Shown piece after piece: positions 1 through 9,090 of a stretch of 64,000 bases of DNA. The translations under genes were made by a program, and so were the position numbers. Every line of letters begins with the position of its first letter. Positions within the stretch are counted from its first letter, which is position 1. The notes under the pieces are model-generated. The model searched no databases. It was not told where the DNA came from and worked only from the letters and a program-made list of their open reading frames with translations. This stretch comes from Buchnera aphidicola (Kaburagia rhusicola ensigallis) (GTDB taxonomy: Bacteria > Pseudomonadota > Gammaproteobacteria > Enterobacterales > Enterobacteriaceae): the NCBI GenBank assembly GCA_039830025.1, contig CP140040.1:458001-522000 (forward strand), given 5' to 3'.

Positions 1-535
1 ATAGTACTATTTATTAACATAATGTCATTAAAAGATACGCTTCTAAACTCCTACTATAGAAGTAATTACTTTTTACGCTTATAATTACTTCTAATTTTAA
101 TTTCGCTATTTAAAAATAACGTATCTAACACTTAATTATCTCGTATTAAAAAAATTGTTTATACTCTATCATTCAGCTATCTATAATGATGTTAAAATAA
201 GCCACTCATAAACACAAAATTAATAATAAATTATTTTTTAAAATCAAAAACTATTGTTTAATTTATATAAATGTTTTATTTTTTCTATTTTGAGTAACAT
301 CTAGTTAAAAAATTTCTTAAAATATATCAAAATTATAAAAGCATTAAATAAAAAATAATAATTCATATCCATAAACAACATAAATTAAAATTTTATCAAA
401 TTTAAAATTTATATTTAAAAGCAAAAAAATAAATGCAAAACATGAATTCTTATTAACATTTTTTATAAATTCTCACTATTCAATCATCAAAATAACATAC
501 AAAATTTATTTTTTAATTCTATTACAATACAAAAA
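1..535. other. Gene-free stretch upstream of leuS
   Basis: No reading frame here resembles a known protein and none has a convincing ribosome-binding site. The stretch is very AT-rich. The only clear structure is a hairpin at 57-93, listed separately. It probably holds the leuS promoter plus eroded spacer, but I could not pick out a promoter with confidence. Confidence 0.6.
57..93 (+). terminator. Hairpin, possible terminator
   Basis: Perfect 12-bp inverted repeat (TAGAAGTAATTA at 57-68, its complement at 82-93) with a 13-base loop, followed by an AT-rich, T-containing tail. It could end a + strand gene lying before the window. The stem is almost all A-T apart from two G-C pairs, so it may be weak. 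Confidence 0.4.
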
Positions 536-3139
536 ATGAATATAAAAATGAAAAAAAAATATATGCCCAAAGAAATAGAAAACAATATTCAAAAATTATG
601 GGAAAAGAACAACATGTTTTCAGTAACTGAAAACAAAAAACAAGAAAAATATTATTGTCTTTCTATGATTCCTTATCCTTCTGGAAAATTACATATGGGA
701 CATGTAAGAAATTACACCATTAGTGATGTTGTAGCAAGATATCAACGAATGATTGGGAAAAACGTATTACATCCTATGGGATGGGACGCATTTGGACTAC
801 CTGCAGAAATAGCTGCCATACAAAATAACGTTAGTCCTGCTATATGGACTAATAACAATATAAGTTATATGAAAAAACAACTGCAATCATTAGGATTAAG
901 TTACGATTGGAATAGAGAAATTACAACTTGTTCACCTGAATATTACAAATGGGAACAATGGTTTTTTATAGAACTATACAAAAAAAATTTGGTATACAAA
1001 AAAAAATCTTGGGTAAATTGGTGTACAACAGATCAAACAATCTTAGCTAATGAACAAGTTATCAACGGATTATGTTGGCGTTGCAATACCAAAATTATTA
1101 AAAAAAATATTTCTCAATGGTTTATTAAAATTACAAATTATGCCGAAGAATTATTAAATGGATTAAAAAAATTAAAAAAATGGCCTAATAAAGTAAAAAA
1201 AATGCAATCCAACTGGATTGGTCTTTCTTATGGAGCAACAATAAATTTAAAATTGTCTGATACGCAAGAAAAATGCAAAGTTTTCATATCTCAACCTGAA
1301 GTATTAATGGGGGCAACATTTGTCGCAATTTCACCTTTTCACAAATTAGTTAAAAAAATATCTAATATCAACCGAGATGTACATCATTTCATTAAAAAAA
1401 AATCTTACCTTAATCTAAATTATAATAATTTTGAAAAAAATGAAGGAATTAATACCGGAAAATTTGCTTTTCATCCAATAACTGAAAAAAAAATACCTAT
1501 ATGGATAGCCAACTATATAATATCTGAATATAACACTAAAGCAATATTAGGTGTACCTGCTCATAATCAAAACGACCTTGATTTCGCAAAAATACATCAC
1601 CTCACTATTAAACCAGTAATACTTGATGAAAATGATAAAATACCCAATATACAAACCATAGCTATGACTAAACCAGGAAAATTATTTAATTCTGAACAAT
1701 ATGATAATCTACATACTAAGGAGGGATATCTTTCCATAATATCAGAACTAAAAAACCGAAAAATAGGAGAAAAAACAACACATTGTAAACTTAAAGATTG
1801 GGGAGTATCAAGACAACGCTATTGGGGAGTCCCTATTCCAATGGCAACTTTAGAAAACAATGAGATCGTTCCTATACCAGAAAAATACCTTCCTATAAAA
1901 TTATTATCTGAAAAAACAAATACTACATACACCCATAACTATTTTTCAAATACTTTTAAAAAAAAGAAAATATATATCAACGGGAAAATAGCACTATGCG
2001 AATCTGATACATTAGATACATTTGTGGAGTCATCATGGTATTACGCTAGATATACCTGCACCAAATTTAATCAAGGAATGATAGACAAAAACGCTGCTAA
2101 TTATTGGCTTCCTATAGATTTATATATTGGTGGCATAGAACATTCTATTATGCATTTAATATATTTTCGATTTTTTCATAAATTATTAAGAGATTTTGGA
2201 TTAGTCCAATCAGATGAACCAGTAAAAAAACTATTATGTCAAGGAATGGTGTTATCCGATGCTTTCTACTATATTGATAATAAAAATGCGCAAAATTGGA
2301 TTAACATTACGGCTTCTAATTTTCAATATGATCTTAATGGAAATATAAAAAAAACTTTTAAATACCATGGAAAAAAAATTTTTCATGCAGGTATGATTAA
2401 AATGTCAAAATCAAAAAAAAATGGGGTAGAACCGGAAAAAATGATTAACAAATATGGTGCAGACACAGTAAGACTATTTATTATGTTCGCCGCTCCAGTA
2501 GAAGCATCATTAGAATGGAAAGAATCTGGAGTAAAAGGAATGTATCGATTTCTAAAAAAGTTATGGACATTTTGTTATGATCATATTCAAAACTACAAAT
2601 GTTCTAATATATTACTTAATTATGAAAGTTTTACTCATGATCAAAAAGAACTATATATACTATTACATCAAACTATGCAAAAAGTAGAAGATGACATTAG
2701 TAAAAAACAATCATTTAATACAGCAATTGCTGCAATTATGAAATTAGTTAATAAACTTTTAAAGTTTGCTTTAAATAAAAATGATAGTCAAGAACTAATT
2801 CAATATTCCTTATTATCTATTATAAAAATTTTATATCCTTTTACACCTCATTTCAGTCATACACTATTACAATATTTATTGACAACACAACATCTAAAAA
2901 ACATTTCATGGCCAAAAATTGAAAAAAACATTATTTTAAATAAAAATACTACTGTAATAGTAATACAAATAAACGGGAAAATGCGTCATAAAATTACGAT
3001 CGCGCAACAACATTCTAAAAAAGAAATATTAGATAAAGTTTTGAAAGAACCAAAAATATTTAAATATACTCAAAAATATGAAATTAGTAATATAATATAT
3101 GTTCCAAATAAACTCATAAATTTAATAATGCATCACTAA
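536..3139 (+). CDS. leuS: Leucyl-tRNA synthetase with degenerate editing site
   Basis: Class I synthetase that charges tRNA-Leu in the cytoplasm. The 867 residues align with E. coli LeuRS (860) throughout. The HMGH signature is at residues 53-56 and KMSKS at 622-626, so the synthetic site looks intact. The inserted CP1 editing domain is present, but its catalytic pocket is altered. The threonine-rich segment that is TTRPDT in E. coli (247-252) reads ISQPEV (251-256), so Thr247, Thr248, Arg249, Asp251 and Thr252 are all replaced. In the second motif, HDQRD reads HNQND (343-347), keeping only the last Asp. Synthesis is therefore probably normal while hydrolysis of mischarged tRNA-Leu is doubtful. 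Start: ATG 536 is the longest choice, but ATG 548 matches the E. coli N-terminus better. holA follows on the same strand after 68 bases. Confidence 0.98.
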   Translation: MNIKMKKKYMPKEIENNIQKLWEKNNMFSVTENKKQEKYYCLSMIPYPSGKLHMGHVRNYTISDVVARYQRMIGKNVLHPMGWDAFGLPAEIAAIQNNVSPAIWTNNNISYMKKQLQSLGLSYDWNREITTCSPEYYKWEQWFFIELYKKNLVYKKKSWVNWCTTDQTILANEQVINGLCWRCNTKIIKKNISQWFIKITNYAEELLNGLKKLKKWPNKVKKMQSNWIGLSYGATINLKLSDTQEKCKVFISQPEVLMGATFVAISPFHKLVKKISNINRDVHHFIKKKSYLNLNYNNFEKNEGINTGKFAFHPITEKKIPIWIANYIISEYNTKAILGVPAHNQNDLDFAKIHHLTIKPVILDENDKIPNIQTIAMTKPGKLFNSEQYDNLHTKEGYLSIISELKNRKIGEKTTHCKLKDWGVSRQRYWGVPIPMATLENNEIVPIPEKYLPIKLLSEKTNTTYTHNYFSNTFKKKKIYINGKIALCESDTLDTFVESSWYYARYTCTKFNQGMIDKNAANYWLPIDLYIGGIEHSIMHLIYFRFFHKLLRDFGLVQSDEPVKKLLCQGMVLSDAFYYIDNKNAQNWINITASNFQYDLNGNIKKTFKYHGKKIFHAGMIKMSKSKKNGVEPEKMINKYGADTVRLFIMFAAPVEASLEWKESGVKGMYRFLKKLWTFCYDHIQNYKCSNILLNYESFTHDQKELYILLHQTMQKVEDDISKKQSFNTAIAAIMKLVNKLLKFALNKNDSQELIQYSLLSIIKILYPFTPHFSHTLLQYLLTTQHLKNISWPKIEKNIILNKNTTVIVIQINGKMRHKITIAQQHSKKEILDKVLKEPKIFKYTQKYEISNIIYVPNKLINLIMHH

Positions 3140-3207
3140 AAATAATCTGAATATTATTCATATACATATAAACATTAATAAGCAATAATATTTAAAAAAA
3201 TAAAATT

Positions 3208-4209
3208 ATGAAAATTATTTATCCAAAACAATTATTTCCTGTTTTTTTTAATACATTAAATTCTTATTATGTTTTAATTGGAAATGATGAATTTTTTATT
3301 CAAGAAAGTAAAAAAATTATAATTTCTACTGCTAAAAAACATGGATTTACTGAATATACTATACATACAATCGAGTACCATGTTGATATTAATCACTTGT
3401 CTTTTGCTTTTAAAATTAAAAACATGTTTTTAAAAAAAACAATTATTATATTGAATCTCTTTGAACATAAACTTACTACTAAAGTTCAACAACAACTATC
3501 TTTTCTATCTCATTTCATAAATTCTAATTTACTTCTTATTATCCATAAAAATGTGAGAGAATATATGGAAGAAAAAATTTGGATGAATATATTTAAATTA
3601 AACGGAACAATTATATATTGCCAAACTATTGTACAAGAAGAATTAGAAACTTGGATGAAACATAAGAAACGTGAATTACAAATAATAATTAGTAGTAATG
3701 CAAACAATTTATTACTTCAATGTTATAAAAAAAATGTAGTTTATTTATGCAATATACTAAATATTTTAAAATTAATTTGGCCAAATTCCTTAATAACAAC
3801 TCAAAAAATCCAAAAAATTATTAGTAACGTAGCTATTTTTACTCCAGAAGAATGGATCGATGCAATACTAACTGGTAATTTAAATAAATCTATGAAAATA
3901 CTAAACAATTTTTATATCAAAAATTATAATCAAATAAAACTAATCCGATGTTTACAACATGATTTACTCACAATATTGATGATACAGCGTAAAACATCAG
4001 TTACTGCCAATCATATTTTAAAAAAAAGAAACATTTCAAAAAAAAGACATTTTTTACTAACTCATGTTGCAAACTTCAAAAGTTTTAAAATAATTAATCA
4101 ATCAATTAAATTATTAACACAAATAGAAATTACAATTAAAAAAAAATATGAAAAGTCTATATGGAATAAATTAAAAATTTTATCTTATATGATGAGCACA
4201 GACAATTAA
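3208..4209 (+). CDS. holA: DNA polymerase III delta subunit
   Basis: Delta subunit of the clamp loader, the wrench that opens the beta sliding clamp. The 333 residues (E. coli 343) align end to end with E. coli HolA. The N-terminus has the YVLIGNDEFFIQES segment (E. coli YLLLGNDPLLLQES), and WPNS, FTPEEWIDA and the C-terminal TQIEITIKK region also match. Delta has the AAA+ fold but no P-loop, and none is seen here. It lies between leuS and nadD as in E. coli, where lptE also sits between leuS and holA. lptE is absent here. The delta' and DnaX subunits complete the loader, and dnaX is at 45418 in this window. Confidence 0.95.
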   Translation: MKIIYPKQLFPVFFNTLNSYYVLIGNDEFFIQESKKIIISTAKKHGFTEYTIHTIEYHVDINHLSFAFKIKNMFLKKTIIILNLFEHKLTTKVQQQLSFLSHFINSNLLLIIHKNVREYMEEKIWMNIFKLNGTIIYCQTIVQEELETWMKHKKRELQIIISSNANNLLLQCYKKNVVYLCNILNILKLIWPNSLITTQKIQKIISNVAIFTPEEWIDAILTGNLNKSMKILNNFYIKNYNQIKLIRCLQHDLLTILMIQRKTSVTANHILKKRNISKKRHFLLTHVANFKSFKIINQSIKLLTQIEITIKKKYEKSIWNKLKILSYMMSTDN

Positions 4210-4237
4210 AACAATTTTATAATCGAACGGAAAAATA

Positions 4238-4875
4238 ATGACATCATTATATGCAATTTTAGGTGGAACCTTTAACCCTATTCATTATGGTCACATCGTT
4301 ACAGCAGAAATATTAGCAAAAAAAATTCGTTTAAATACAATTACCTTGTTACCTAATTATACTAGCTTACACCAGTCTAAATTAAATATCGCAACAGAAC
4401 ATAGAATTCAAATGATAAAATTAGCTGTAAAAAACAAACCATTATTTAAAATTAATTACCTCGAAATAAAAAAAAAATATTATATACTATAGATACACTA
4501 AAAGAAATCAGACAAGAAATAGGATTTATAAAACCACTCGGATTAATTATAGGATCAGATAATTTAATAACTCTAGATAAATGGTATAAATGGAAAGAAT
4601 TGTTAAAATGGTGTCATTTAATAATATTAACGCGATATTTACATCAACCAGAAATTATTAGTAACATTTTAAAAAAATGGATTAAAACTCATATAATTAA
4701 AAATTATATTTTATTACAAGAACGTCCTTTTGGATGCATTTTTTTTTCTAACACGCCATACATTAACATTTCTTCTACTTATATTCGAATTTCTTTAAAA
4801 AACAATTTTTCCTGCTTACATTTATTACCTATATCTGTAATTAATTACATAAAAACACATAAGTTATACATTTAA
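4238..4875 (+). pseudogene. nadD: Nicotinate-nucleotide adenylyltransferase, frameshifted at an A10 run
   Basis: NadD makes nicotinate adenine dinucleotide, the step before NAD. The first frame (ATG 4238) has the nucleotidyltransferase motif GGTFNPIHYGH at residues 9-19, matches E. coli up to about residue 80, then stops at 4490-4492. The rest of the protein continues from about 4478 in another frame (YTIDTLKEIRQEIG, then LGLIIGSDNLITLDKWY and the ISSTYIR motif) to the stop at 4873-4875. The switch falls at a run of ten A at 4468-4477. One extra A would give 212 residues against 213 in E. coli. Both halves are well conserved, so the gene may still work through polymerase slippage at the A run, a mechanism reported for insect endosymbionts. 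Recent inactivation or an assembly error remain possible. It follows holA by 28 bases. Confidence 0.88.
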
Positions 4876-4921
4876 TGTAATTATTTTGAATAATTATATT
4901 AAATATACTATTTGTAGTAAT

Positions 4922-5185
4922 ATGAACATTAAAAAAAATGCGAAATATAAATTACTAGATTTAAGAACTTTGCGATGTCCTGAACCTTTAATGCTATTGA
5001 GAAAAACCATAAGAGAAATTAATTCTGGTACAATATTATTAATATTAGCAGATGATCCATCAACTATAAGAGACATTCCAAACTTTTGTCATTTTATGAA
5101 CCATATACTATTAAAATTTGTAATCAACAAATTACCTTATCAATATTTAGTTCAAAAAGGAAATACTTTTTCTACAAACTCCTAA
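4922..5185 (+). CDS. tusA: Sulfur carrier protein TusA
   Basis: TusA takes persulfide sulfur from IscS and passes it along the Tus relay for 2-thiouridine at the wobble base of tRNA-Lys, -Glu and -Gln. The 87 residues (E. coli 81) hold the LRCPEP motif with the sulfur-carrying Cys, followed by ADDPSTIRDIP and the LPYQYLVQKG end, all close to E. coli. I start at ATG 4922. A TTG at 4886 would add twelve residues with no counterpart. It follows the nadD stop by 46 bases. TusE is also in this window at 28333. The gene converges with asd, and a palindrome at 5273-5307 lies between them. Confidence 0.92.
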   Translation: MNIKKNAKYKLLDLRTLRCPEPLMLLRKTIREINSGTILLILADDPSTIRDIPNFCHFMNHILLKFVINKLPYQYLVQKGNTFSTNS

Positions 5186-5272
5186 AATACTATTTAATAC
5201 TTTTATAAAATCTATAAAATTTCTAAAAAAATAAAAAATTAATACATATTCATATTTCAGTTTTCAAAAAAA

Positions 5273-5307
5273 CTAACAATTATTAACTTATTTTTAATAA
5301 TTGTTAG
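5273..5307. terminator. Bidirectional terminator-like palindrome between tusA and asd
   Basis: Perfect 14-bp arms (5273-5286 and 5294-5307) around a 7-base loop, placed between two convergent genes. Both orientations have AT-rich flanks, but the U tracts are poor. Placement suggests it ends both transcripts. Confidence 0.55.
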
Positions 5308-5361
5308 GATAATATTCTATAGTACTAAACTACATGAATATCATAATAAAAAATACTCAAA

Positions 5362-6474
5362 TTAATCTACAAGCAATTTCAACATTCGTCGCAAAGGTTC
5401 TGCAGCACCCCATAATAATTGATCTCCAACAGTAAATGCAGATATATATTTATTTCCAAGGTTTAATTTTCTTAATCTTCCTACAGGAGTCATTAAAGTC
5501 CCTGTCACTGCGCATGGAGTTAAATATTTTATAGTTTCATCAATTTCATTTGGAATTACCTTTACCCAATCATTATGATTAGACAAAATATGTTCAATGT
5601 CTGTTATAGAAATATCTTGCTTTAACTTAATCATGAACGACTGACTATGGCATCTTAAAGATCCAATTCGAACACACAAACCATCAATAATAATATCTTG
5701 TTTGGATGATAATATTTTATTTGTTTCAGCCTGAATCTTCCATTCTTCTTTGCTTTGTCCGTTCTTTATTTTAATATCAATCCAAGGAATCAAACTACCC
5801 ACTAATGGAACACGAAAATTGTTAACTGGGAAATCTTTAGATAAACTTATTTTACTAATCTTTTTTTCAATACTTAAAATAGACTGAGACGGGTTATCTA
5901 TATCATCAATTACTTCTTTGCATAACATATTCATCTGCATTAATAATTCAATCATATGTGATGCTCCACTCCCTGATGCTGCTTGATAAGTAGAAACCAT
6001 TACCCAATCAATTAAATTATTAGAAAAAAGCCCCCCTAACGACATTAGCATTAAGCTCACAGTACAATTTCCACCCACAAAAGTTTTAATATTATTATTA
6101 AGTGATTCATTAATTACTGATAAATTAATTGGATCTAACACAATAGCTGATTCATCTTTCATTCTAAGATGAGAGGCAGCATCTATCCAATATCCTTTCC
6201 AACCTCTTTGTCTCAATTTATAATATACATTTTTTGTATATTCACTTCCTTGACATGTAACAATAATATCTAATTCTTGTAATATATCTAAATTGTAAGC
6301 ATTACGTAAATGTCCATAATATTGACTATTAAAAATAGGACCTTTTTTATTAATTTGAGACGTAGAAAAAAAAACTGGATCAAAAAAACAAAAATCGTTT
6401 TCTTCTTCTATACGTTGCATTAAAACTGATCCCACCATTCCCCTCCATCCAACAAAACCTACAGATTTTTTCAT
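5362..6474 (-). CDS. asd: Aspartate-semialdehyde dehydrogenase
   Basis: Reduces aspartyl phosphate to aspartate semialdehyde, the branch point to lysine (and diaminopimelate for peptidoglycan), threonine and methionine. These are nutrients Buchnera supplies to its aphid. The 370 residues (E. coli 367) begin with the NADP-binding GWRGMVGS loop. They keep the active-site Cys in GGNCTVS (Cys137) and the LRCHSQ motif with the catalytic His. The C-terminal [21 protein letters not shown] matches E. coli almost exactly. The gene diverges from marC across 427 gene-free bases that should contain both promoters. Confidence 0.98.
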   Translation of the reverse strand: MKKSVGFVGWRGMVGSVLMQRIEEENDFCFFDPVFFSTSQINKKGPIFNSQYYGHLRNAYNLDILQELDIIVTCQGSEYTKNVYYKLRQRGWKGYWIDAASHLRMKDESAIVLDPINLSVINESLNNNIKTFVGGNCTVSLMLMSLGGLFSNNLIDWVMVSTYQAASGSGASHMIELLMQMNMLCKEVIDDIDNPSQSILSIEKKISKISLSKDFPVNNFRVPLVGSLIPWIDIKIKNGQSKEEWKIQAETNKILSSKQDIIIDGLCVRIGSLRCHSQSFMIKLKQDISITDIEHILSNHNDWVKVIPNEIDETIKYLTPCAVTGTLMTPVGRLRKLNLGNKYISAFTVGDQLLWGAAEPLRRMLKLLVD

Positions 6475-6901
6475 AATTTATGTTATCCAATAATGTAAAA
6501 TGCAAATTAAAAAATTTAACATGATATTACAATATATTTAACGCAAAGTATATTATTGCAAGTAATTTTAAATATCGCATAACTCCTGACCTATATATAA
6601 CAAAAACTATTATATGACTTTAACTAAAGTTAAAAATTTGTTAAAATTTATAATTAGAATCACTAAAATATTACCCACAGATACTTACTAAACAATAGTA
6701 AAACTTATTCAATTGTACTACAAAATATTAATCGGATAATAAATCAAAATATTTAGTTGTACATTGATTAATTACTACAAAGTTTAAATCATTGAATTAT
6801 ATCTTTTAAAATTATTCAAATAAATTAAAAATTAATATCTTAATAGATATAATTTTTTATATTATTTTAACGTATTACAAATTTTTTAATATGAGTAAAT
6901 T
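6475..6901. other. Divergent intergenic region between asd and marC
   Basis: 427 AT-rich bases without a supported gene. They separate asd (-) from marC (+), so they should hold both promoters. Several TTGnnn and TAnAAT-like hexamers occur, but in such AT-rich DNA I cannot choose among them. Confidence 0.5.
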
Positions 6902-7495
6902 ATGAACGAAATGATTTCTTCAACTATTTTATTAATTTTAATTATGGATCCATTAGGAAATCTTCCTATATTTATGTCTATATTAAAAAATTTAGAGCCT
7001 AAACGCCGCAGAATAGTATTACTACGAGAAATGACAGTAGCATTAATAATAATGTTATTATTTTTATTTGCAGGAGAAAAAATTCTTACTTTACTAAATT
7101 TAAAAACCGAAACAGTCTCAATATCAGGTGGAATAATTTTATTTTTAATTGCTATCAAAATGATATTTCCTTCCCACCACTACGAAAAAGAAAAACCATA
7201 CATCAGCGAAGAACCATTCTTAGTTCCTTTAGCTATTCCTTTAGTAGCAGGTCCATCTCTTTTAGCTACATTGATAGTACTATCACATGAATACTTAAAT
7301 AAAATAATATACCTAACTGGATCACTTTTAATAGCCTGGACTTGCACAGTAATTATTTTATTATTATCAAATATGTTTTTACGTTTATTTGGTGCTAAAG
7401 GAGTAGATGCTTTAGAGAGACTAATGGGATTAATATTAATCATGCTATCTACTCAAATGTTTTTAGACGGTGTTAAATCTTGGTTTCACATCTAA
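6902..7495 (+). CDS. yhgN: MarC-family inner-membrane protein YhgN
   Basis: Integral membrane protein of the MarC/UPF0056 family, whose substrate is not established. It has 197 residues, the same length as E. coli YhgN, and matches it closely: LLILIMDPLGNLPIFMS near the N-terminus, ETVSISGGIILFLIAIKMIF in the middle, EEPFLVPLAIPLVAGPS, and LERLMGLILIMLSTQMFLDG at the end. About six hydrophobic segments are visible. Its retention in such a reduced genome suggests a useful transport role at the symbiont membrane. That is inference. It lies next to asd as in E. coli. Confidence 0.95.
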   Translation: MNEMISSTILLILIMDPLGNLPIFMSILKNLEPKRRRIVLLREMTVALIIMLLFLFAGEKILTLLNLKTETVSISGGIILFLIAIKMIFPSHHYEKEKPYISEEPFLVPLAIPLVAGPSLLATLIVLSHEYLNKIIYLTGSLLIAWTCTVIILLLSNMFLRLFGAKGVDALERLMGLILIMLSTQMFLDGVKSWFHI

Positions 7496-7879
7496 ATAAT
7501 CATGTTAAAAAACTCAAATACAAAAATATACATTATGCTTTTATTGATTAAAAAGGAAATCAACATGCCTAAAAATCGTAACATTTCAAAAAATAACTAA
7601 CATTGTTAAAAAATAAAAATATTTTTAACGTTGAATAATATTGATATTTTATCGATTAGTTACATGCGCAAAATACTATTATATATTTAAAAAATCTTAA
7701 CAGTGCAATAAAAATATATTTTAATTTATTTTTTTGTTTACATTTAAAATATCAAAATATATATTTGTAATAAAAGCTTTCATTTTTATAAAACCAACAA
7801 AATTCTAAAAAATAATGTTTAAATTCATTTAAATTTTTTAGAATTTTATTTTATCAAACATTTTATTAATGGAAAAAAT
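7496..7879. other. Intergenic region between yhgN and pgk
   Basis: 384 bases without a supported gene. A small hairpin at 7605-7629 (about 10 bp with one bulged A, nearly all A-T) may be a remnant terminator for yhgN. An 11-codon frame at 7565-7600 follows an AAAAGGAAA sequence but resembles nothing I know. A long hairpin at 7799-7847 lies just before pgk and is listed separately. Confidence 0.5.
7799..7847 (+). promoter_or_regulatory. Long hairpin just upstream of pgk
   Basis: Perfect 15-bp outer arms (7799-7813 and 7833-7847) enclose a second inverted repeat, TTTAAAT/ATTTAAA, around a 2-base loop. Part of the right arm is shared between the two pairings. The hairpin ends 32 bases before the pgk start and is followed by ATTTTATC. 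It could terminate upstream transcription or shape the 5' end of the pgk mRNA. Confidence 0.4.
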
Positions 7880-9037
7880 ATGCCAATAATTACAATAAAA
7901 GATTTAAGTCTTGCAAATAAAACAGTACTTATAAGATCAGATTTAAATGTACCAATTCAAAACCAAAAAATCGTATCTTATGCTAGAATTCACGCATCAT
8001 TACCAACTATTCAATTAGCATTAAAAAAACATGCAAAAGTAATTGTTGCTTCTCATTTAGGAAGACCAGAGGAAGAAAAATATAATTCATCACTGTCATT
8101 ATTTCCCATTTTTAAATATTTTAAAAAAATGTTTAAAGATACTAAAGTAAATTTTTGTAAAGACTATTTACATGGAATAGATATCCAATCAGGAGAACTT
8201 GCTGTATTAGAAAACGTAAGATTCAACAAAGGAGAAAAAAATAATAGCATTTCTTTATCTAAAGCATATGCAAATTTATGCGATATATTTGTTATGGATG
8301 CTTTTGGAACATTGCATAGAAACGAAGCATCCACTTATGGACTGACAAAATATTCGAAAATAGCATGTGCTGGATTGCTGTTACAACATGAACTAACAAC
8401 ATTAAAAAAATTTTTAAAAAATCCAATTCGACCTCTAGTAACTATTGTTGGAGGTGCAAAAGTATCAACAAAATTCAATTTATTAAAATCATTGTCAAAG
8501 ATATCAGACACCTTGATAGTTGGAGGAGGTATTGCTAACACATTCATATCTATTGACCACAATGTGGGAAAATCTCTTCATGAGCCTAATTTCGTCGATC
8601 AAGCTAAATTATTACGCGATAATTATAATATTTTTGTACCAATAGATTCTCGAGTAAGCACAACATTTAATAAAGACAGTATAGGAATTTCTAAAAATAT
8701 TTCTGACATAAACATAAACGAAGAAATTATGGATTTCGGAGACAAAACAATAGAAAAAATGGTACCAATACTAAAAAAAGCAAAAACCATTTTCTGGAAT
8801 GGACCAATAGGTGTATTTGAATTCAAAAATTTTAGGAAAGGAACAGAAATATTAGCCAACACTATTGCTAATAGCAATGCTTTTTCTATAGCAGGAGGAG
8901 GAGATACTTTATCCGTAATAGAAAAACTAAACATAAAAAACAAAATTTCTTATATATCTACTGGAGGAGGATCTTTTCTAAAATTTCTAGAACAAGGGGA
9001 ATTTCCTATAATAAAATTATTAAAAAATTGCGTTTAA
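7880..9037 (+). CDS. pgk: Phosphoglycerate kinase
   Basis: Glycolytic kinase that converts 1,3-bisphosphoglycerate and ADP to 3-phosphoglycerate and ATP in the cytoplasm. It has 385 residues (E. coli 387). Visible family signatures are the N-terminal LIRSDLNVP loop, SHLGRP, the VMDAFGTLHR segment, VGGAKVSTK, WNGPIGVFE and the C-terminal AGGGDTLS nucleotide-binding loop. It is followed by fbaA after 53 bases, the E. coli order. The epd gene that precedes pgk in E. coli is not here. Confidence 0.98.
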   Translation: MPIITIKDLSLANKTVLIRSDLNVPIQNQKIVSYARIHASLPTIQLALKKHAKVIVASHLGRPEEEKYNSSLSLFPIFKYFKKMFKDTKVNFCKDYLHGIDIQSGELAVLENVRFNKGEKNNSISLSKAYANLCDIFVMDAFGTLHRNEASTYGLTKYSKIACAGLLLQHELTTLKKFLKNPIRPLVTIVGGAKVSTKFNLLKSLSKISDTLIVGGGIANTFISIDHNVGKSLHEPNFVDQAKLLRDNYNIFVPIDSRVSTTFNKDSIGISKNISDININEEIMDFGDKTIEKMVPILKKAKTIFWNGPIGVFEFKNFRKGTEILANTIANSNAFSIAGGGDTLSVIEKLNIKNKISYISTGGGSFLKFLEQGEFPIIKLLKNCV

Positions 9038-9090
9038 AAAAATAAAATAATTTTACTTATATTAAAATTTCTCTTTCATAGGATATTAAA

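Noticed and set aside
4886..4921. TTG start adding twelve residues to tusA
   Set aside because: No counterpart in TusA; ATG 4922 is closer to the family length.
7565..7600. 11-codon frame MPKNRNISKNN after AAAAGGAAA
   Set aside because: Too short, no known relative and no supporting structure. Left as part of the intergenic description.
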